Source of the DNA: Mariprofundus ferrinatatus
GTDB taxonomy: Bacteria; Pseudomonadota; Zetaproteobacteria; Mariprofundales; Mariprofundaceae
Assembly (NCBI RefSeq): GCF_002795825.1
Contig: NZ_CP018800.1
Location: 372,001-436,000 of the forward strand
DNA length: 64,000 nt
Reading direction: 5' to 3'
In this document: positions 19,637 through 28,634 of the stretch, in pieces
Numbering within the stretch: the stretch's first letter is position 1
Layout: each line of letters begins with the position of its first letter
Translations under genes and position numbers: made by a program
The notes under the pieces: model-generated
What the model was told of the DNA's origin: nothing
The model's database searches: none
What the model saw: only the letters and a program-made list of their open reading frames with translations

Positions 19637-22200
19637 TGTTGCATAGCAGGGAAGCCTTAAAGCAGCTGCATGCAGCTGTTGCCGATGCATTCAGTGCGGG
19701 AGCAAGTGGCACGGAGTTGACCCGTATAATGTGCAGCGGTGTGGATGAGTTGTTGATCAGCCTATGGCAGAAGAAGGCTCCGACAGCTGCTGCCTGCATC
19801 GATCTGGTGCTTGTCGGTGGCAATGGACGGGGTGAACTGGCCCCAAAATCGGACTGGGATATCTGGTTTCTGGTGGCTGGCGACTGTTCCGAGGCTGTGG
19901 AGGAGGAGATCCAGGGGTTCCTGCTTGCACTTTGGGATATGGGGGCAAAGATCGGCCATGCAGTACGCTCAGTAAAAGAGTGTCTCGACCATGTGAATGA
20001 GGACTGGAACAGCGCCACGGCAGCTTCGGAATCGCGCCTGCTGACAGGCCCCGGCCAATTGTACGGCGAACTCCAGGCCGGACTGGAGAAGTTTTTCAAA
20101 AAGAGGCGCAAGGCATTTGTCGAAGCGAAGCTGGAGGAGGTCAAGGCTCGGCATAATCGCACCGGCGGAACCGCCTTCTGGATGGAACCGGATATCAAGG
20201 AGGGCAAGGGGGGCTTGCGCGATGTGCAGGCGGTCTTCTGGATGGCCAAGGTATGGTATGGCTGTGAAAATATTGCCGAACTGGTTGAGAAGGGCGCGAT
20301 CTCGATTGTTGAGCGCGACCATCTGCTGAGTGCGCAGGATTTTCTCTGGCGTTGCCGCACCGGCCTGCATCTGATGATGCGCCGTCCATCGGACCGTCTC
20401 GGTTTCGAGCAGCAGGCGCTGCTGGCCGAGGAGATGGGCTACCAGCCAATACCACCCCGGCCGGCCGTGGATGCTTTCATGAAGGAGTACTTCAGGCATG
20501 TCGGGCGTATTGCACGGGTATCCAGCCTGCTGTTCATGCATTTCAGGGAGCAGCTGAATCCGAAACTCTTTTCGTTTACCCGTTCGATTGATCACGGCTT
20601 CACCCTTGAAGGCAAGCGGCTGAGCATTGTCGATGACAACGTGTTCAGAGAGGAGCCGCTCAGGTTGCTGCGGATTTTCCGTGAAGCGCAAAAGGGAAAA
20701 CGGCGCCTCTCAAGCAGGGCTCTCCGGCAGATTCGTGAGGATGTACTGCTGATTGATGATGCCATGCGAGACGATCCGATAGCGCAGCGCATCTTTCTGA
20801 AAATCCTGCGCAGCAAGCGCAATGTTCAATGGGCGCTCAGGCAGATGCACGACACCGGTGTGCTGGGCCGTTTTATCCCTGAATTTCGTGATATCGTGGG
20901 GCTGGGGCAGTTTAACCAGTATCACGCGTTCACTGTAGATGAACATACGATCAGAGCGATCGGGGAGGCGCGGAACTTCTTTCATCGCGATCGCTATGTT
21001 CGGCTGCCGCTGGCTCACGAAGTGTGCCATAAGATCAGTCGGCCTGAACTGCTCTACATTGCGCTGATCTTCCACGACATTGCCAAGGGGTTGCCGGGTG
21101 ACCACTCGGAAGTGGGGGCGAAGATGGCCCGTCGGTTCTGCAAGCGTATGCAGCTCGATATTGATGCCGTGGAGCTGGTGGAGTGGCTGGTCAAAGAGCA
21201 TCTGTTGATGGCCGTGAAGAGCCAGCGCTTCGATCTCTCGGATCCCGGGGTGATCCGCGCCTTTGCCGATCGGGTAGGTAACCAGAATCGACTTAACTAT
21301 CTGCTGCTTCTGACCGTGGCCGATATTGCAGCAGTTGGTCCCAATGTCTGGAACGACTGGAAGGGATCGCTGCTATCCGAGCTCTATCGGCTAACCGAAA
21401 ACTATTTCCTCAGTGACGAGACCGTCACTGAAACCGCCGAGCGCCTCTACCAGACACGGGTTCGCTCTATGCTCAATAGCGTGGAAGGCGACGAGGCTAC
21501 AATCAGAGAGACGCTGGAGCTGATGTCTAGGCAGTGCGTGATGCATTTTCCGCCGCGTCAGCTGATGGATATTGTGCCTCTGATCGCAGGCTCTGATGGT
21601 AATGCGGTGAAATACTGGGTCGACAACGATCGCAGCGAAACGCTTTTTTATATCGTTGCGCATCCACGCCCAGGCATGTTTGCAGCACTTGCGGCAGCTC
21701 TCACCTCGGGTCACGCCAGCATCCTGGCAGCCCAGGCCTATATGCTGAATGACGGGCGCGTGCTCGATGTGTTCCATCTCCAGGGTCCGAACGGCAAGCC
21801 ATTTAATATCCACTCCGACCTTGAGCGGCTGGAGGCCAAGACCCGCAATCTTCTTGCAGCGGAGACCTTGCCGACACTTGTCTTTGATAAGAAGTTCAAG
21901 GTGAATCTGCTGATGCGCAATGTGCGTGTGCGTGTGCGCGAACTGCCGAAGGCATCCTTCCGTGAAACGGCGATCGAAGTCTCCACCGCCGATCAGCCGA
22001 GGCTGCTGGCACGGCTTGCAGATGCCATCGCGCGCGAGGGCTACTCACTGCACGGCGCATCGGTCTCGACTTTCGGTGAACGTGCAGTCGATGTGTTTTT
22101 TATTGCCGGTGACAATTCCGGTCCTCTTAGCGATGAGCAGATAGGTGACCTTTGCGCTAAACTCTCCGAAGTGGCTGCACTGCCCGAGGATAATGCATGA
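19636..22200 (+). CDS. glnD: Bifunctional uridylyltransferase/uridylyl-removing enzyme GlnD
   Basis: An 854-residue nitrogen sensor that uridylylates PII proteins when glutamine is low and removes UMP when it is high. Domains in order: nucleotidyltransferase (GGNGRGELAPKSDWDIWF, acidic metal ligands), helical middle, HD hydrolase (YHAFTVDEHTIRAI, ALIFHDIAKG), and two C-terminal ACT domains (AHPRPGMFAALAAAL; STADQPRLLARLADAIA) for glutamine sensing. The nucleotidyltransferase motif reads GNGRGEL where GYGRGEL is usual. It starts with GTG directly at the previous stop. No PII gene is nearby. Confidence 0.95.
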   Translation: MLHSREALKQLHAAVADAFSAGASGTELTRIMCSGVDELLISLWQKKAPTAAACIDLVLVGGNGRGELAPKSDWDIWFLVAGDCSEAVEEEIQGFLLALWDMGAKIGHAVRSVKECLDHVNEDWNSATAASESRLLTGPGQLYGELQAGLEKFFKKRRKAFVEAKLEEVKARHNRTGGTAFWMEPDIKEGKGGLRDVQAVFWMAKVWYGCENIAELVEKGAISIVERDHLLSAQDFLWRCRTGLHLMMRRPSDRLGFEQQALLAEEMGYQPIPPRPAVDAFMKEYFRHVGRIARVSSLLFMHFREQLNPKLFSFTRSIDHGFTLEGKRLSIVDDNVFREEPLRLLRIFREAQKGKRRLSSRALRQIREDVLLIDDAMRDDPIAQRIFLKILRSKRNVQWALRQMHDTGVLGRFIPEFRDIVGLGQFNQYHAFTVDEHTIRAIGEARNFFHRDRYVRLPLAHEVCHKISRPELLYIALIFHDIAKGLPGDHSEVGAKMARRFCKRMQLDIDAVELVEWLVKEHLLMAVKSQRFDLSDPGVIRAFADRVGNQNRLNYLLLLTVADIAAVGPNVWNDWKGSLLSELYRLTENYFLSDETVTETAERLYQTRVRSMLNSVEGDEATIRETLELMSRQCVMHFPPRQLMDIVPLIAGSDGNAVKYWVDNDRSETLFYIVAHPRPGMFAALAAALTSGHASILAAQAYMLNDGRVLDVFHLQGPNGKPFNIHSDLERLEAKTRNLLAAETLPTLVFDKKFKVNLLMRNVRVRVRELPKASFRETAIEVSTADQPRLLARLADAIAREGYSLHGASVSTFGERAVDVFFIAGDNSGPLSDEQIGDLCAKLSEVAALPEDNA

Positions 22201-23117
22201 GTTTTCTGGATCGCATCTTTGCTGCCCGTGAACAGAAGAAGAGTGGCTTCGTACTGGCGCTCGGCGGTGGTGGTGGCCGCGGCCTTGCCCATCTTGGTGT
22301 ACTGGAGGTGCTTGAGGAGCATCACCTGAAACCCGACGTGATAGTCGGCAGCAGTATCGGCGCGCTGTTTGGCGGCATGTATGCCGTGACCCCTGATGCG
22401 CGCTTGGTGATTCGCCGGGCGGAAGAGATTCTGGCTTCCGACCTGTTTGGCAGTATCGAGCTGCCGGTTCTGGGTGAGGAGGAGGATGAGAGCTGGTTGA
22501 GTCGGCTCACTTCTGCAGCCAAGCAGACCATCCTCTATACCCGTGCGGCGACAGACACCTCTTTTGCGGATACCAATGCGCTGGTGGATATTGCATTTGG
22601 CTTCTGTGGCGGAGAGTTCTTCTCCGATGCCAAGATTCCTCTGTTTGTCACGGCAGTTCAGTTTCCGGGCGGGGAGTGCGAGATATTCTCTATCGATTCA
22701 GGTGTGAAAATGCCGTGTGCTATTGCTGCCAGCATGGCCATTCCCGGCGTCTTCGACCCGGTTTCGATTGCCGGTAGAAAATATGTCGATGGCGGAGTGG
22801 CTTCGGAGCTGCCTTCAAAAGAGGCGCGAATGGTTGCACGGCCTGACCAGCTGGTGGTGGCTGTCAATGTCGGTTCCCGCCCAAGGCCTGATGTGGAGCC
22901 TGCGAATGTCTACGGCATGCTCGACTGGACCAACGAGATTAAATCGCTCTATCTGCGCCGTTATTCGAAGGAGTATGCGGATATCGTGATCGAGCCGCTG
23001 GTCTCTTTCACACAGTGGCACGATTTTTCCAATCCCGAGCAGGAGATCGATCGCGGCAGGCAGGCGGCCTATGAGCAGATGCCGAAGCTGATCGCTATGC
23101 TGGGACGGGACAAGTGA
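22197..23117 (+). CDS. Patatin-like phospholipase (RssA-like)
   Basis: A 306-residue patatin domain protein. The oxyanion-hole loop GGGGGRGLAHLGVLEVL comes first, then the nucleophile elbow GSSIG (VIVGSSIGALFGG) and the catalytic Asp in DGGVASELP. The expected activity is acyl-ester hydrolysis, probably of phospholipids; there is no signal peptide, so it is cytoplasmic or peripheral. Its start overlaps glnD by 4 bases (ATGA) and its stop overlaps the next GTG start. The substrate is unknown. Confidence 0.9.
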   Translation: MSFLDRIFAAREQKKSGFVLALGGGGGRGLAHLGVLEVLEEHHLKPDVIVGSSIGALFGGMYAVTPDARLVIRRAEEILASDLFGSIELPVLGEEEDESWLSRLTSAAKQTILYTRAATDTSFADTNALVDIAFGFCGGEFFSDAKIPLFVTAVQFPGGECEIFSIDSGVKMPCAIAASMAIPGVFDPVSIAGRKYVDGGVASELPSKEARMVARPDQLVVAVNVGSRPRPDVEPANVYGMLDWTNEIKSLYLRRYSKEYADIVIEPLVSFTQWHDFSNPEQEIDRGRQAAYEQMPKLIAMLGRDK

Positions 23118-23791
23118 GTGTCGATCGCGCCGTGGTATTGGCTGCAGGGCTCGGAACGCGGCTGAAGTGGCTGACCGATTCGCGCCCCAAGGCGCTGATG
23201 CATGTGGCGGGCGAGCCGGTCATCGGACACCTGATCCGCTCGCTGGTTTCGCAGGGAATCTCCGATATCGCCGTCAACGCCCACCACCATGCCCATGCGT
23301 TGAAGACGTACCTCGGCGACGGCAGCCGCTTCGGTTGTCGCATCCGTATCAGCTACGAACCGGTGCTGCTCGATTCCGGCGGCGGTGTGAAACAGGCGCT
23401 GGACTTTCTTCCCGGCAGTGGCCCGGTGGCAGTCTGTAATGCCGATGTGTTATCTGATTTCGATATCGGCAGGCTTGCAAATGTGATTCCCGATAGCGGC
23501 GCTGCGATCGGACTTGTTGAAAACGCGAGACACCATCCGGGCGGTGATTTCGCGCTGGATGGTAGCTCTGTTCTGGCCGATGGTGATTCAAAGCTCACCT
23601 TCTCAGGTATCTCGCTCTGGCAGGAGAGGTTGTTCGACGGTTATGAAGAGGGGGCCATCTTTTCGCTTGTCGAGCCGATGCGCAAACTGATTGCCACTGG
23701 CCGCTGTGCCGGCGTCAGGCATAACGGTTACTGGTTCGATATCGGCAGACCATCCGACCTGATGCGTGCCAACAGGCTCTTCGGCCGCTGA
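23114..23791 (+). CDS. murU: Sugar-1-phosphate nucleotidyltransferase, MurU-like
   Basis: A 225-residue nucleotidyltransferase with the signature [24 protein letters not shown], the catalytic region [10 protein letters not shown], and the end block [18 protein letters not shown]. Size and motifs match MurU, which makes UDP-MurNAc from MurNAc-1-phosphate in cell-wall recycling. The kinase AmgK, its usual partner and neighbour, is not here; the flanking patatin is an unusual neighbour. The start is a GTG overlapping the patatin stop. The general activity is well supported; the exact sugar is not. Confidence 0.8.
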   Translation: MSVDRAVVLAAGLGTRLKWLTDSRPKALMHVAGEPVIGHLIRSLVSQGISDIAVNAHHHAHALKTYLGDGSRFGCRIRISYEPVLLDSGGGVKQALDFLPGSGPVAVCNADVLSDFDIGRLANVIPDSGAAIGLVENARHHPGGDFALDGSSVLADGDSKLTFSGISLWQERLFDGYEEGAIFSLVEPMRKLIATGRCAGVRHNGYWFDIGRPSDLMRANRLFGR

Positions 23792-24252
23792 TGCGTATCT
23801 GGATTGATGCCGACGCCTGCCCGAAGGTGATCAAGGAGATACTCTACCGTGCCGCCGAGCGAGTGAAGGTTCCGCTGACGCTGGTCGCCAACATGCAGCT
23901 GCAGCATCCAAAATCAGAGTATATTGATGCCGTGAAGGTGGATGCTGGTGCCGATGTGGCCGATGCCTATATTGTTGATCACGCAGAACCGGGCGATCTG
24001 GCGATCACCGCCGATATCCCGCTTGCTGCAGGTATGATCGGGAAGGGGGGCTTTGCACTCAACCCGCGCGGGCAGATGTACACAGCCGAGAATGTGCGCA
24101 GTGCACTGAGTATGCGTGATTTTATGGACAAGCTGCGCGGCGATGGCGTCATGACCGGCGGCCCGGCCGCATTCAGTCAGGCCGACCGCATGGCCTTCGC
24201 CAACCAGCTTGACCGGTTTCTGACGAAGCAACTGAAGGAGCAACAGCCATGA
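23791..24252 (+). CDS. yaiI: UPF0178 (YaiI/YqxD, DUF188) family protein
   Basis: A 153-residue member of the DUF188 family: N-terminal [21 protein letters not shown], then [12 protein letters not shown] and [16 protein letters not shown], all hallmark blocks. The fold is PIN-like with conserved acidic residues ([20 protein letters not shown]), which suggests a metal-dependent nuclease-type site, but no activity is established. The start abuts the previous stop (TGATG) and its end overlaps the HIT gene by 4 bases. Confidence 0.88.
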   Translation: MRIWIDADACPKVIKEILYRAAERVKVPLTLVANMQLQHPKSEYIDAVKVDAGADVADAYIVDHAEPGDLAITADIPLAAGMIGKGGFALNPRGQMYTAENVRSALSMRDFMDKLRGDGVMTGGPAAFSQADRMAFANQLDRFLTKQLKEQQP

Positions 24253-24653
24253 TTCTACATCCGCAGCTGGAGAAGGACTGTTTCGTGGTCGGGCAGCTGC
24301 CGCTATGTGCAGTTCTGCTGATGAACGACTCCAACTATCCCTGGTTTATCCTCGTGCCGCAGCGTGAAGGAGTCACCGAGATTCACCAGCTCCCGGAAGC
24401 AGACCAGCAGCAGCTGATACGCGAATCCTGCATGTTTGCTTCCGTGATCGAAAAAGAGTTCGGCGCCGACAAGATCAATATCGCCGCACTCGGAAACATG
24501 GTGCCGCAGTTGCATATCCACCACATTGTCCGTTACAAAACCGACCCCGCCTGGCCGGCCCCTGTCTGGGGGAAGTTCCCTGCCTCCCCTTATGACGAAG
24601 AAAGGTCAAGGCAGATATGTGAGGTGATAGGCAAAAGGCTGCTTGCGACCTAA
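24249..24653 (+). CDS. HIT-family nucleotide hydrolase/transferase
   Basis: A 134-residue histidine-triad protein. The active-site triad is in [14 protein letters not shown] (pattern H-X-H-H). The start block ([23 protein letters not shown]) and [11 protein letters not shown] match the bacterial HIT form found as a single small domain. Such proteins hydrolyse dinucleotides or nucleoside phosphoramidates; the real substrate is not known. It ends the packed chain that begins with mutS; the next gene is on the opposite strand. Confidence 0.88.
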   Translation: MILHPQLEKDCFVVGQLPLCAVLLMNDSNYPWFILVPQREGVTEIHQLPEADQQQLIRESCMFASVIEKEFGADKINIAALGNMVPQLHIHHIVRYKTDPAWPAPVWGKFPASPYDEERSRQICEVIGKRLLAT

Positions 24654-24756
24654 ACCCGGATATTCAGTTATTGAGCTATCATCTTATGATGACAAAGAGT
24701 AGAGGGATGGCTTTTTTCGATTGAATCGATATGGCAGAACAATCAGCGCCTGCAGC

Positions 24757-25242
24757 TTAAAAGGTTGACGGATTGGTATCCGGATGAGGGCAGGACCAGC
24801 TTTTTAGGCCAAAGGAATTTCTGTCGTCGCAGTGAGCACAGCCAATATCTTTGGAAGCCCCGAATTGCACACATTTTGATAGGTTGTTAAGTATTTTTTT
24901 GATGGACTCCGGACAATAAGGCTTGGTCAGATACATGCATGCTTTTGATTGATATTCATGCCGGATAGCAGATTCACCAGTAGCAACAATAAACTTCATC
25001 TCTGGCTTAAAGTGGTGAACCTTTTCCATCATTTCGTAACCATTCATGATAGGCATATCAATATCGGTAATTGTACCCAATGGCATTTGAAACGCTTCGG
25101 ACTGCACATGGTCGACATATGCCTGCGGGCATGCAAAAGCCCTTGCAGAATAGCCGAATGATTCGATTATTTCAGCGAGGATTTCACCCAGGTATGGTTG
25201 GTCATCAACAATATGAAACATCCGCGGATACTCATAAATCAC
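24757..25242 (-). CDS. Stand-alone response regulator with Cys-rich tail
   Basis: A 161-residue protein: receiver domain in residues 8-125 (acidic pocket IVDDQ, probable phospho-Asp in TDIDMPIMNGYE, Thr/Ser region ATGES and Lys in YLTKPYCPESIKK), then a tail of about 35 residues with four cysteines (KCVQFG, GCAHCDD, SWSCPHPD). The tail could bind zinc or a cluster, or allow redox control. There is no DNA-binding domain. It starts at GTG 25242 or an in-frame ATG at 25221; neither has a strong ribosome site. Its kinase is not adjacent, so partner and output are unknown. Confidence 0.8.
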   Translation of the reverse strand: MIYEYPRMFHIVDDQPYLGEILAEIIESFGYSARAFACPQAYVDHVQSEAFQMPLGTITDIDMPIMNGYEMMEKVHHFKPEMKFIVATGESAIRHEYQSKACMYLTKPYCPESIKKILNNLSKCVQFGASKDIGCAHCDDRNSFGLKSWSCPHPDTNPSTF

Positions 25243-25377
25243 TTTTGACAGAGCAACCTCACTGTTTAGTCAGGAATATGATATCAGAAGGTGTTGCTGC
25301 CAGTTGAGATTGCCGTCGCAGGCAGCCCTTCAATGCTGTTGACGGTGAGTATTGAAAGTTGATGAAAGCAGCTGCTT

Positions 25378-25947
25378 TCAGATACGGATCAGAAGATGGG
25401 CAAGTTCAAAGCGGCCGGAAGGGTGGGGGACTTCGTTGCCATTGTCCGGCCACTGCCAGCGGCTGTCGCTAAACAGGTAGCTCATGTCGCTCACATCGCA
25501 GTGGAACGGCGGACCGCCTTCGGCGCCGGTCTGCATGAAGAGGGCCAGGAGTTGGCCGCCCGGTTTCAGGTGGGTATAAAGCCACTGCTCATAAGCAGGC
25601 CACTGTTCCGGTTGCAGGGCACAGAGGCAGGTCTGCTCGTAGATCGCATCGAACGGTTCAAGAATGAGTTCAAAGAGATCGCCGTGGATCAGGGTGGCAG
25701 TCAGCCTCTCCTTTTCCAGCATCGCCTGCATGTGATCAATGGCAGGGGTGGCGATATCGACAGCGGTAACGTCAAAACCGCGACGGGCAAGCTCGATCAC
25801 CTCATGGCCTCGGCCGCAGCCGGGCACGAGGATGCGGCAAGGCTCCAGCTCTTTGAGCCAGTCGAGAAGGGCAGGGCTGGCATTGCCGCGATCCCAGCCG
25901 GTTTCGTTGTTGTGGTATTTGCCTTCCCAGAACGCACGATTACTCAT
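25378..25947 (-). CDS. TPMT-family SAM-dependent thiol methyltransferase
   Basis: A 189-residue class I methyltransferase of the thiopurine methyltransferase family. Opening block FWEGKYHNNETGWDRGNASPAL, SAM-binding loop ILVPGCGRGHEV, acidic residue in VTAVDIATPAI, and YEQTCLCALQPEQW are all family hallmarks. Bacterial members methylate thiols, sulfide or metalloids such as tellurite and selenite. I start it at ATG 25947, six bases after GGAG; the frame also reads from a TTG 12 bases upstream. It is the last gene in the minus-strand run mrp, dsrE-like, tusA, TPMT, which makes a sulfur role reasonable though unproven. Confidence 0.85.
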   Translation of the reverse strand: MSNRAFWEGKYHNNETGWDRGNASPALLDWLKELEPCRILVPGCGRGHEVIELARRGFDVTAVDIATPAIDHMQAMLEKERLTATLIHGDLFELILEPFDAIYEQTCLCALQPEQWPAYEQWLYTHLKPGGQLLALFMQTGAEGGPPFHCDVSDMSYLFSDSRWQWPDNGNEVPHPSGRFELAHLLIRI

Positions 25948-26070
25948 ACCCTGCTCCAACAGCCTTCATGCCGCGCTAAGCGCCGCTTATTTGTAAGGAA
26001 CAAACTGCGCTCCCCCTGTCTTGAATGCAGGCCGCTTGAGCCGGAGCAGAAGAGTTCCATGGTTATCAAA

Positions 26071-26295
26071 TTACTTCTCGATCACCAGCATATGCTTGCC
26101 TTCCTCATCGGTCGGCTCGTTGGATAGTACCTTGAAACCCTGCTCTTCGCATGAGCGGGGAACATTCTCCAGCGGTTCGCCCTCGTTAAGCAGCACTTCC
26201 AGCTGTTCGCCCTTGTTGATCTGGGCCAGCTTCAGCTTCACCTTCACAAAGGTCATCGGGCAGGTCTCGCGGGTAATATCGAGAAAATGTTTCAT
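26071..26295 (-). CDS. tusA: TusA/SirA-family sulfur carrier
   Basis: A 74-residue TusA-like protein with a single Cys-Pro active site in RETCPMTFVKVKLKL. TusA proteins carry persulfide sulfur on this Cys between donors and acceptors. By eye it matches the TusA domain at the end of the sulfite reductase fusion (near 34760) at 28 of 46 aligned residues (for example shared CPM.FVK and the block ENVP.S.EEQG.KVL), so the two are paralogues. It follows a dsrE-like gene, the usual partner in sulfur relay. The start ATG is behind AAAAAC with no strong ribosome site. Confidence 0.9.
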   Translation of the reverse strand: MKHFLDITRETCPMTFVKVKLKLAQINKGEQLEVLLNEGEPLENVPRSCEEQGFKVLSNEPTDEEGKHMLVIEK

Positions 26296-26448
26296 GTTTT
26301 TCTATACCTCGTTCGTGTCAACACGGTCCATGGACGGGCCGCCAGGATGAGGGGCTCAGCTCCTCATCTTGTGAGCGATGGCGAAATGACGTTTTTGCCA
26401 TCGCGCCAGAGAACAGCGGCATGGAGGCCGGTGTTCGGGTCAAACAAA

Positions 26449-26937
26449 TCAAATAAAGATGATATGCGAATTTTCCGATTCGTTGAGGAAGGTCGCAACG
26501 CCGGCCACATCCTTCACCTCCTCAATCATCTCGCTCTTCTCGATCTCGAGAATATGCATCGCCATTTCGCATGCGACGATGCGTACGCCAAGCAGATGTG
26601 CCGCCTCGACCAGCTCAGGCAGGGTGGCAACGTTGTGTTTCTTCATCATGCCGGTCATCAGCTTGGGGCTGATGCCGCCGAAGTTAAGACGCGAAAGCGG
26701 AAGGTTGTTCAGGCCACCCATCAGGAAGTTGAAGGCTTTCGCCATAATGCTTTTGCCGGTTGCGGCACGACCCTTGTTCCTCTTCAGGGCATTGAGTCCC
26801 CAGAAGGTGAAGAACATGGTTACTTCGCGGTTGGTCGCGGCGGCACCTGTAGCGATCGTGAAGGCGGCAACGATCTTGTCGAAATCGCCGGAGAAGCAGA
26901 CGATCGATATCTTTTTCTTATCAACGGGCAGGTCCAT
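26449..26937 (-). CDS. DsrE/F-like protein (DsrE2-type)
   Basis: A DsrE-like domain of about 162 residues. Blocks ISIVCFSGDFDKIVAAFTIA, TMFFTFWGLNALKR and GVRIVACEMAMHILEI are typical of the DsrE2 (peroxiredoxin-like DsrE/DsrF) family, with the Cys in IVACEMAM at the persulfide-carrying position. These proteins exchange persulfide with TusA; the tusA gene is directly downstream. I chose the ATG at 26937, six bases after GGAGGT; the frame is open 18 bases further up. The position between mrp and tusA suggests sulfur trafficking or cluster assembly. Confidence 0.85.
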   Translation of the reverse strand: MDLPVDKKKISIVCFSGDFDKIVAAFTIATGAAATNREVTMFFTFWGLNALKRNKGRAATGKSIMAKAFNFLMGGLNNLPLSRLNFGGISPKLMTGMMKKHNVATLPELVEAAHLLGVRIVACEMAMHILEIEKSEMIEEVKDVAGVATFLNESENSHIIFI

Positions 26938-27011
26938 AACCATACCTCCATGCATGGAATCGGACGCCAGAATCTAGTCGCTGGCGGGAAAAGGGCAAAC
27001 CGGTCAGCCGA

Positions 27012-28085
27012 CTATCCCTGAACCATGACCGGAATATCGATCTTGCGGCTGTTCTGGATGCTGACCCTGCGGGCCACCTCGCCGGCCAGCGCGGTGTAGT
27101 GTTTTGCCTGTTCGGAGTCGGGAAAGGCTGCCACGATCGGTGTGCCCTCGTCCGCCTTTTCGCGGATTTTGATGTCGAGCGGAATATGCGCCAGCACCTC
27201 GGTTTTGAACTCCTGGCTCAGCCGCTCAGCCCCGCCTTCGGCAAAGATTGCACTGGCATGCCCGCAGTTGGGGCAGATGAACTGGCTCATGTTTTCGACA
27301 ATGCCGAGCGCTGGAACGCGTGCCTTGCGGAACATCTCAATGCCTTTTCGGCAGTCGAGCAGGGCAATGTCCTGTGGTGTGGTGACCAGCACCGCACCTG
27401 TCACCGGCACCTTCTGGGTCAGGGTAAGCTGTGCATCACCGGTTCCCGGAGGCATGTCGACAAAGAGGTAGTCGAGCTCGCCCCAGGCCACATCGGTAAG
27501 CAGCTGGGAGAGTGCGCCGGCCACCATCGGGCCGCGCCAGAGCATCGCCTGATTGTCCTCGATCATGTAGCCGATTGAGATGGTTTTTACACCGTAGTTC
27601 TCCAGCGGGTGGATCGTTTTGGTGTCGTAATCGATTTGAGGCTTGTATCCGGCCAGCCCCATCATGCGCGGGATGGAGGGGCCGTAGATGTCGGCATCGA
27701 GCAGGCCGACGCGAGCGCCGGTCTGCGCCATGGCAACAGCAAGGTTGACCGCCGTGGTCGATTTACCGACGCCACCTTTTCCGGAGGCAACAGCAACGAT
27801 ATTGGCCACACCAGGCAGATGTTCCTTGGCCTGACCCTGGGTGGTCTTCGCACTCATGGTGACAGAAACCTTCTCAACACCGGGCAGGGAGGATACCGCA
27901 ACTTCGGCCTGGCGCCGGAACTCCTCTTTAACCGGGCAGGCCGGTGTGGTCAGCTCCACCGTGAAGGCAACTTCGCCACTATTGATGGCGATGTTTTTGA
28001 CAAAACCGAGGCTTACGATGTCCTTGTTAAAATCGGGATCGATAATCACCGAGAGTGCTTTGAGAATTTCAGCTTCAGTTACCAC
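27012..28085 (-). CDS. apbC: Mrp/ApbC/NBP35-family Fe-S cluster carrier ATPase
   Basis: A 357-residue P-loop ATPase. It has the N-terminal DUF59/MIP18-like domain (EAEILKALSVIIDPDFNKDIVSLG), then the deviant Walker A GKGGVGKSTTAVNLA, ADIYGPSIPRMMG, DMPPGTGDAQLTL and the CXXC cluster-binding motif in FICPNCGHASAIF. It binds and delivers [4Fe-4S] clusters to target enzymes; the nearby sulfite and APS reductases would be clients. The start is GTG 28085. It is first in the minus-strand run toward dsrE-like and tusA, and is divergent from the riboswitch-controlled sulfur operon. Confidence 0.93.
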   Translation of the reverse strand: MVTEAEILKALSVIIDPDFNKDIVSLGFVKNIAINSGEVAFTVELTTPACPVKEEFRRQAEVAVSSLPGVEKVSVTMSAKTTQGQAKEHLPGVANIVAVASGKGGVGKSTTAVNLAVAMAQTGARVGLLDADIYGPSIPRMMGLAGYKPQIDYDTKTIHPLENYGVKTISIGYMIEDNQAMLWRGPMVAGALSQLLTDVAWGELDYLFVDMPPGTGDAQLTLTQKVPVTGAVLVTTPQDIALLDCRKGIEMFRKARVPALGIVENMSQFICPNCGHASAIFAEGGAERLSQEFKTEVLAHIPLDIKIREKADEGTPIVAAFPDSEQAKHYTALAGEVARRVSIQNSRKIDIPVMVQG

Positions 28086-28195
28086 GTCGGCCTCCAGTTG
28101 GGGTCATCTTTTTTGAGGGGGTGGCACTGTGTGAAGCTTGCCCGAAAGTGTCAAGGGCACTGCTTGTGGGGGTAATGCCAAAACGGAAAAGATTA

Positions 28196-28226
28196 GCACC
28201 CCGCCAGGCATTGCCTGACGGGGTGC
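28196..28226. repeat. Long GC-rich inverted repeat
   Basis: GCACCCCGCCAGG ... CCTGACGGGGTGC pairs over 13 positions with one mismatch and a short loop, in the 549-base gap between the divergent apbC and the thrC-like gene. It lacks a run of T on either side strong enough for a terminator (the minus strand has only TAATCTTTT). It may be a protein-binding site or a repeated extragenic palindrome. Confidence 0.5.
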
Positions 28227-28336
28227 TGCCGCGTCCTTGTAAAGGGAGGGGAAAGACGCGGTTCAAGAGGGGAATTACAACCAAACACCTAACCATTTTG
28301 CGGGTATGTGTCAAACAGGGCATGCAACAAGAGTGC

Positions 28337-28366
28337 TTGCCTTTTTCAAAATCGTCACGATAATTC
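28337..28366 (+). promoter_or_regulatory. Candidate promoter of the riboswitch operon
   Basis: TTGCCT and TAATTC separated by 18 bases lie just upstream of the riboswitch aptamer. The fit to sigma-70 consensus is moderate, and the position (about 20 bases before the aptamer) is right. Confidence 0.3.
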
Positions 28367-28385
28367 GCCGCCACTACATATTTTG

Positions 28386-28532
28386 ATCCGGCTTTATCCA
28401 GAGCAGTGGAGGGTTACAGGCCCTGAGAAACTGCGGCAACCGGCCAAAGATGATCGCAAGAGAATCCGAGGAGAATGGTGCCAATGCCTGCCCGAAGTAA
28501 TTTATTACCGAGGGAGCGATGATGGCGGGTTG
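28386..28532 (+). promoter_or_regulatory. SAM-I (S-box) riboswitch
   Basis: The aptamer core matches the S-box consensus: TTTATCCAGAG, then GTGGAGGG ... GGCCC, GAAACTGCGGCAACC, and the later GGTGCCAATGCCTGC, closing with GATGATGG that can pair back to the 5' strand (P1, with two mismatches). This RNA binds S-adenosylmethionine and normally stops expression when SAM is plentiful. A terminator hairpin follows at 28568. The class is much commoner in Firmicutes than in proteobacteria. Its presence marks the downstream gene as part of methionine/SAM metabolism. Confidence 0.88.
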
Positions 28533-28567
28533 TTCGTTTGGAACACCTTGGAGTTCCATCTATAGAC

Positions 28568-28597
28568 AACCTTCGCAATTATCGCGGAGGTTTTTTT
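28568..28597 (+). terminator. Riboswitch expression-platform terminator
   Basis: A 9-bp stem (AACCTTCGC pairing with GCGGAGGTT, one G-U) with a 7-base loop is followed by a run of T residues, 38 bases before the thrC-like start codon. It is the expected off-switch controlled by the SAM aptamer just upstream. Confidence 0.85.
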
Positions 28598-28634
28598 GTT
28601 TCTGGATATGGCCGAAAAAACGGAGTATCTATCA

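Noticed and set aside
25396-27021. Two plus-strand frames of ~243 codons opposite the methyltransferase, tusA and dsrE-like genes
   Set aside because: The minus-strand genes show clear family motifs; the plus-strand products do not.
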